A DNA stretch of 5,274 nt from Micromonosporaceae bacterium (GTDB taxonomy: Bacteria; Actinomycetota; Actinomycetes; Mycobacteriales; Micromonosporaceae), in assembly GCA_019689695.1 (NCBI GenBank), contig JADGHA010000314.1:1-5274 (forward strand). The letters run 5' to 3'. Of this stretch, positions 5,266 through 5,274 are shown piece after piece. Each line of letters opens with the position of its first letter. Within the stretch, counting starts at the first letter, position 1. Under the pieces are notes generated by a model. The model was not told the origin of the DNA. It searched no databases and was given only the letters and a program-made list of their open reading frames with translations. A program made the position numbers and the translations under genes.

Positions 5266-5274
5266 TCCACTAAG

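Overview
The window is very GC-rich with strong G/C bias at third codon positions, and its families (a holin-X / DUF3618 / DUF4235 run, an Arthrobacter-type copper amine oxidase) point to an actinobacterium. A Micromonosporaceae member (Micromonospora or Actinoplanes relatives) is my best guess. That is inference from style and gene content; there is no rRNA or marker gene here.

Layout: (1) 87-1586 (+) is a polyprenyl glycosylphosphotransferase that starts surface-polysaccharide synthesis by loading the first sugar phosphate on a lipid carrier. Its leader holds four short segments that can pair in mutually exclusive ways. (2) 1598-1711 (-) is a probable 37-codon membrane microprotein convergent with it. 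(3) 1712-1847 is the main intergenic region, with back-to-back promoter-like elements, including a possible sigma-B-type stress promoter on the + strand. (4) 1848-2847 (+) is a tightly coupled three-gene operon of small membrane-associated proteins: holin-X family, DUF3618 and DUF4235. Two ATGA stop/start overlaps join them. (5) 2895-4823 (+) is a copper amine oxidase with all visible catalytic and copper-binding residues. Its ATG directly follows a perfect 7-bp inverted repeat. (6) 4828-5253 (-) is ArfB, a GGQ-type peptidyl-tRNA hydrolase that rescues stalled ribosomes. It converges on the amine oxidase with only 4 bp between stop codons and appears to be transcribed leaderless.

The genes do not form one pathway: cell-surface polysaccharide, membrane/stress, amine catabolism and ribosome rescue sit side by side. 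The three-gene membrane operon is the least understood part. Its first two proteins resemble the E. coli YqjE (holin_3_6 family) and YqjD (coiled N-terminus plus C-terminal anchor, ribosome-binding) pair in architecture, and a stress-type promoter would suit that reading. I see no mobile element, CRISPR array, tRNA or rRNA, and no gene-free stretch over 300 bases.
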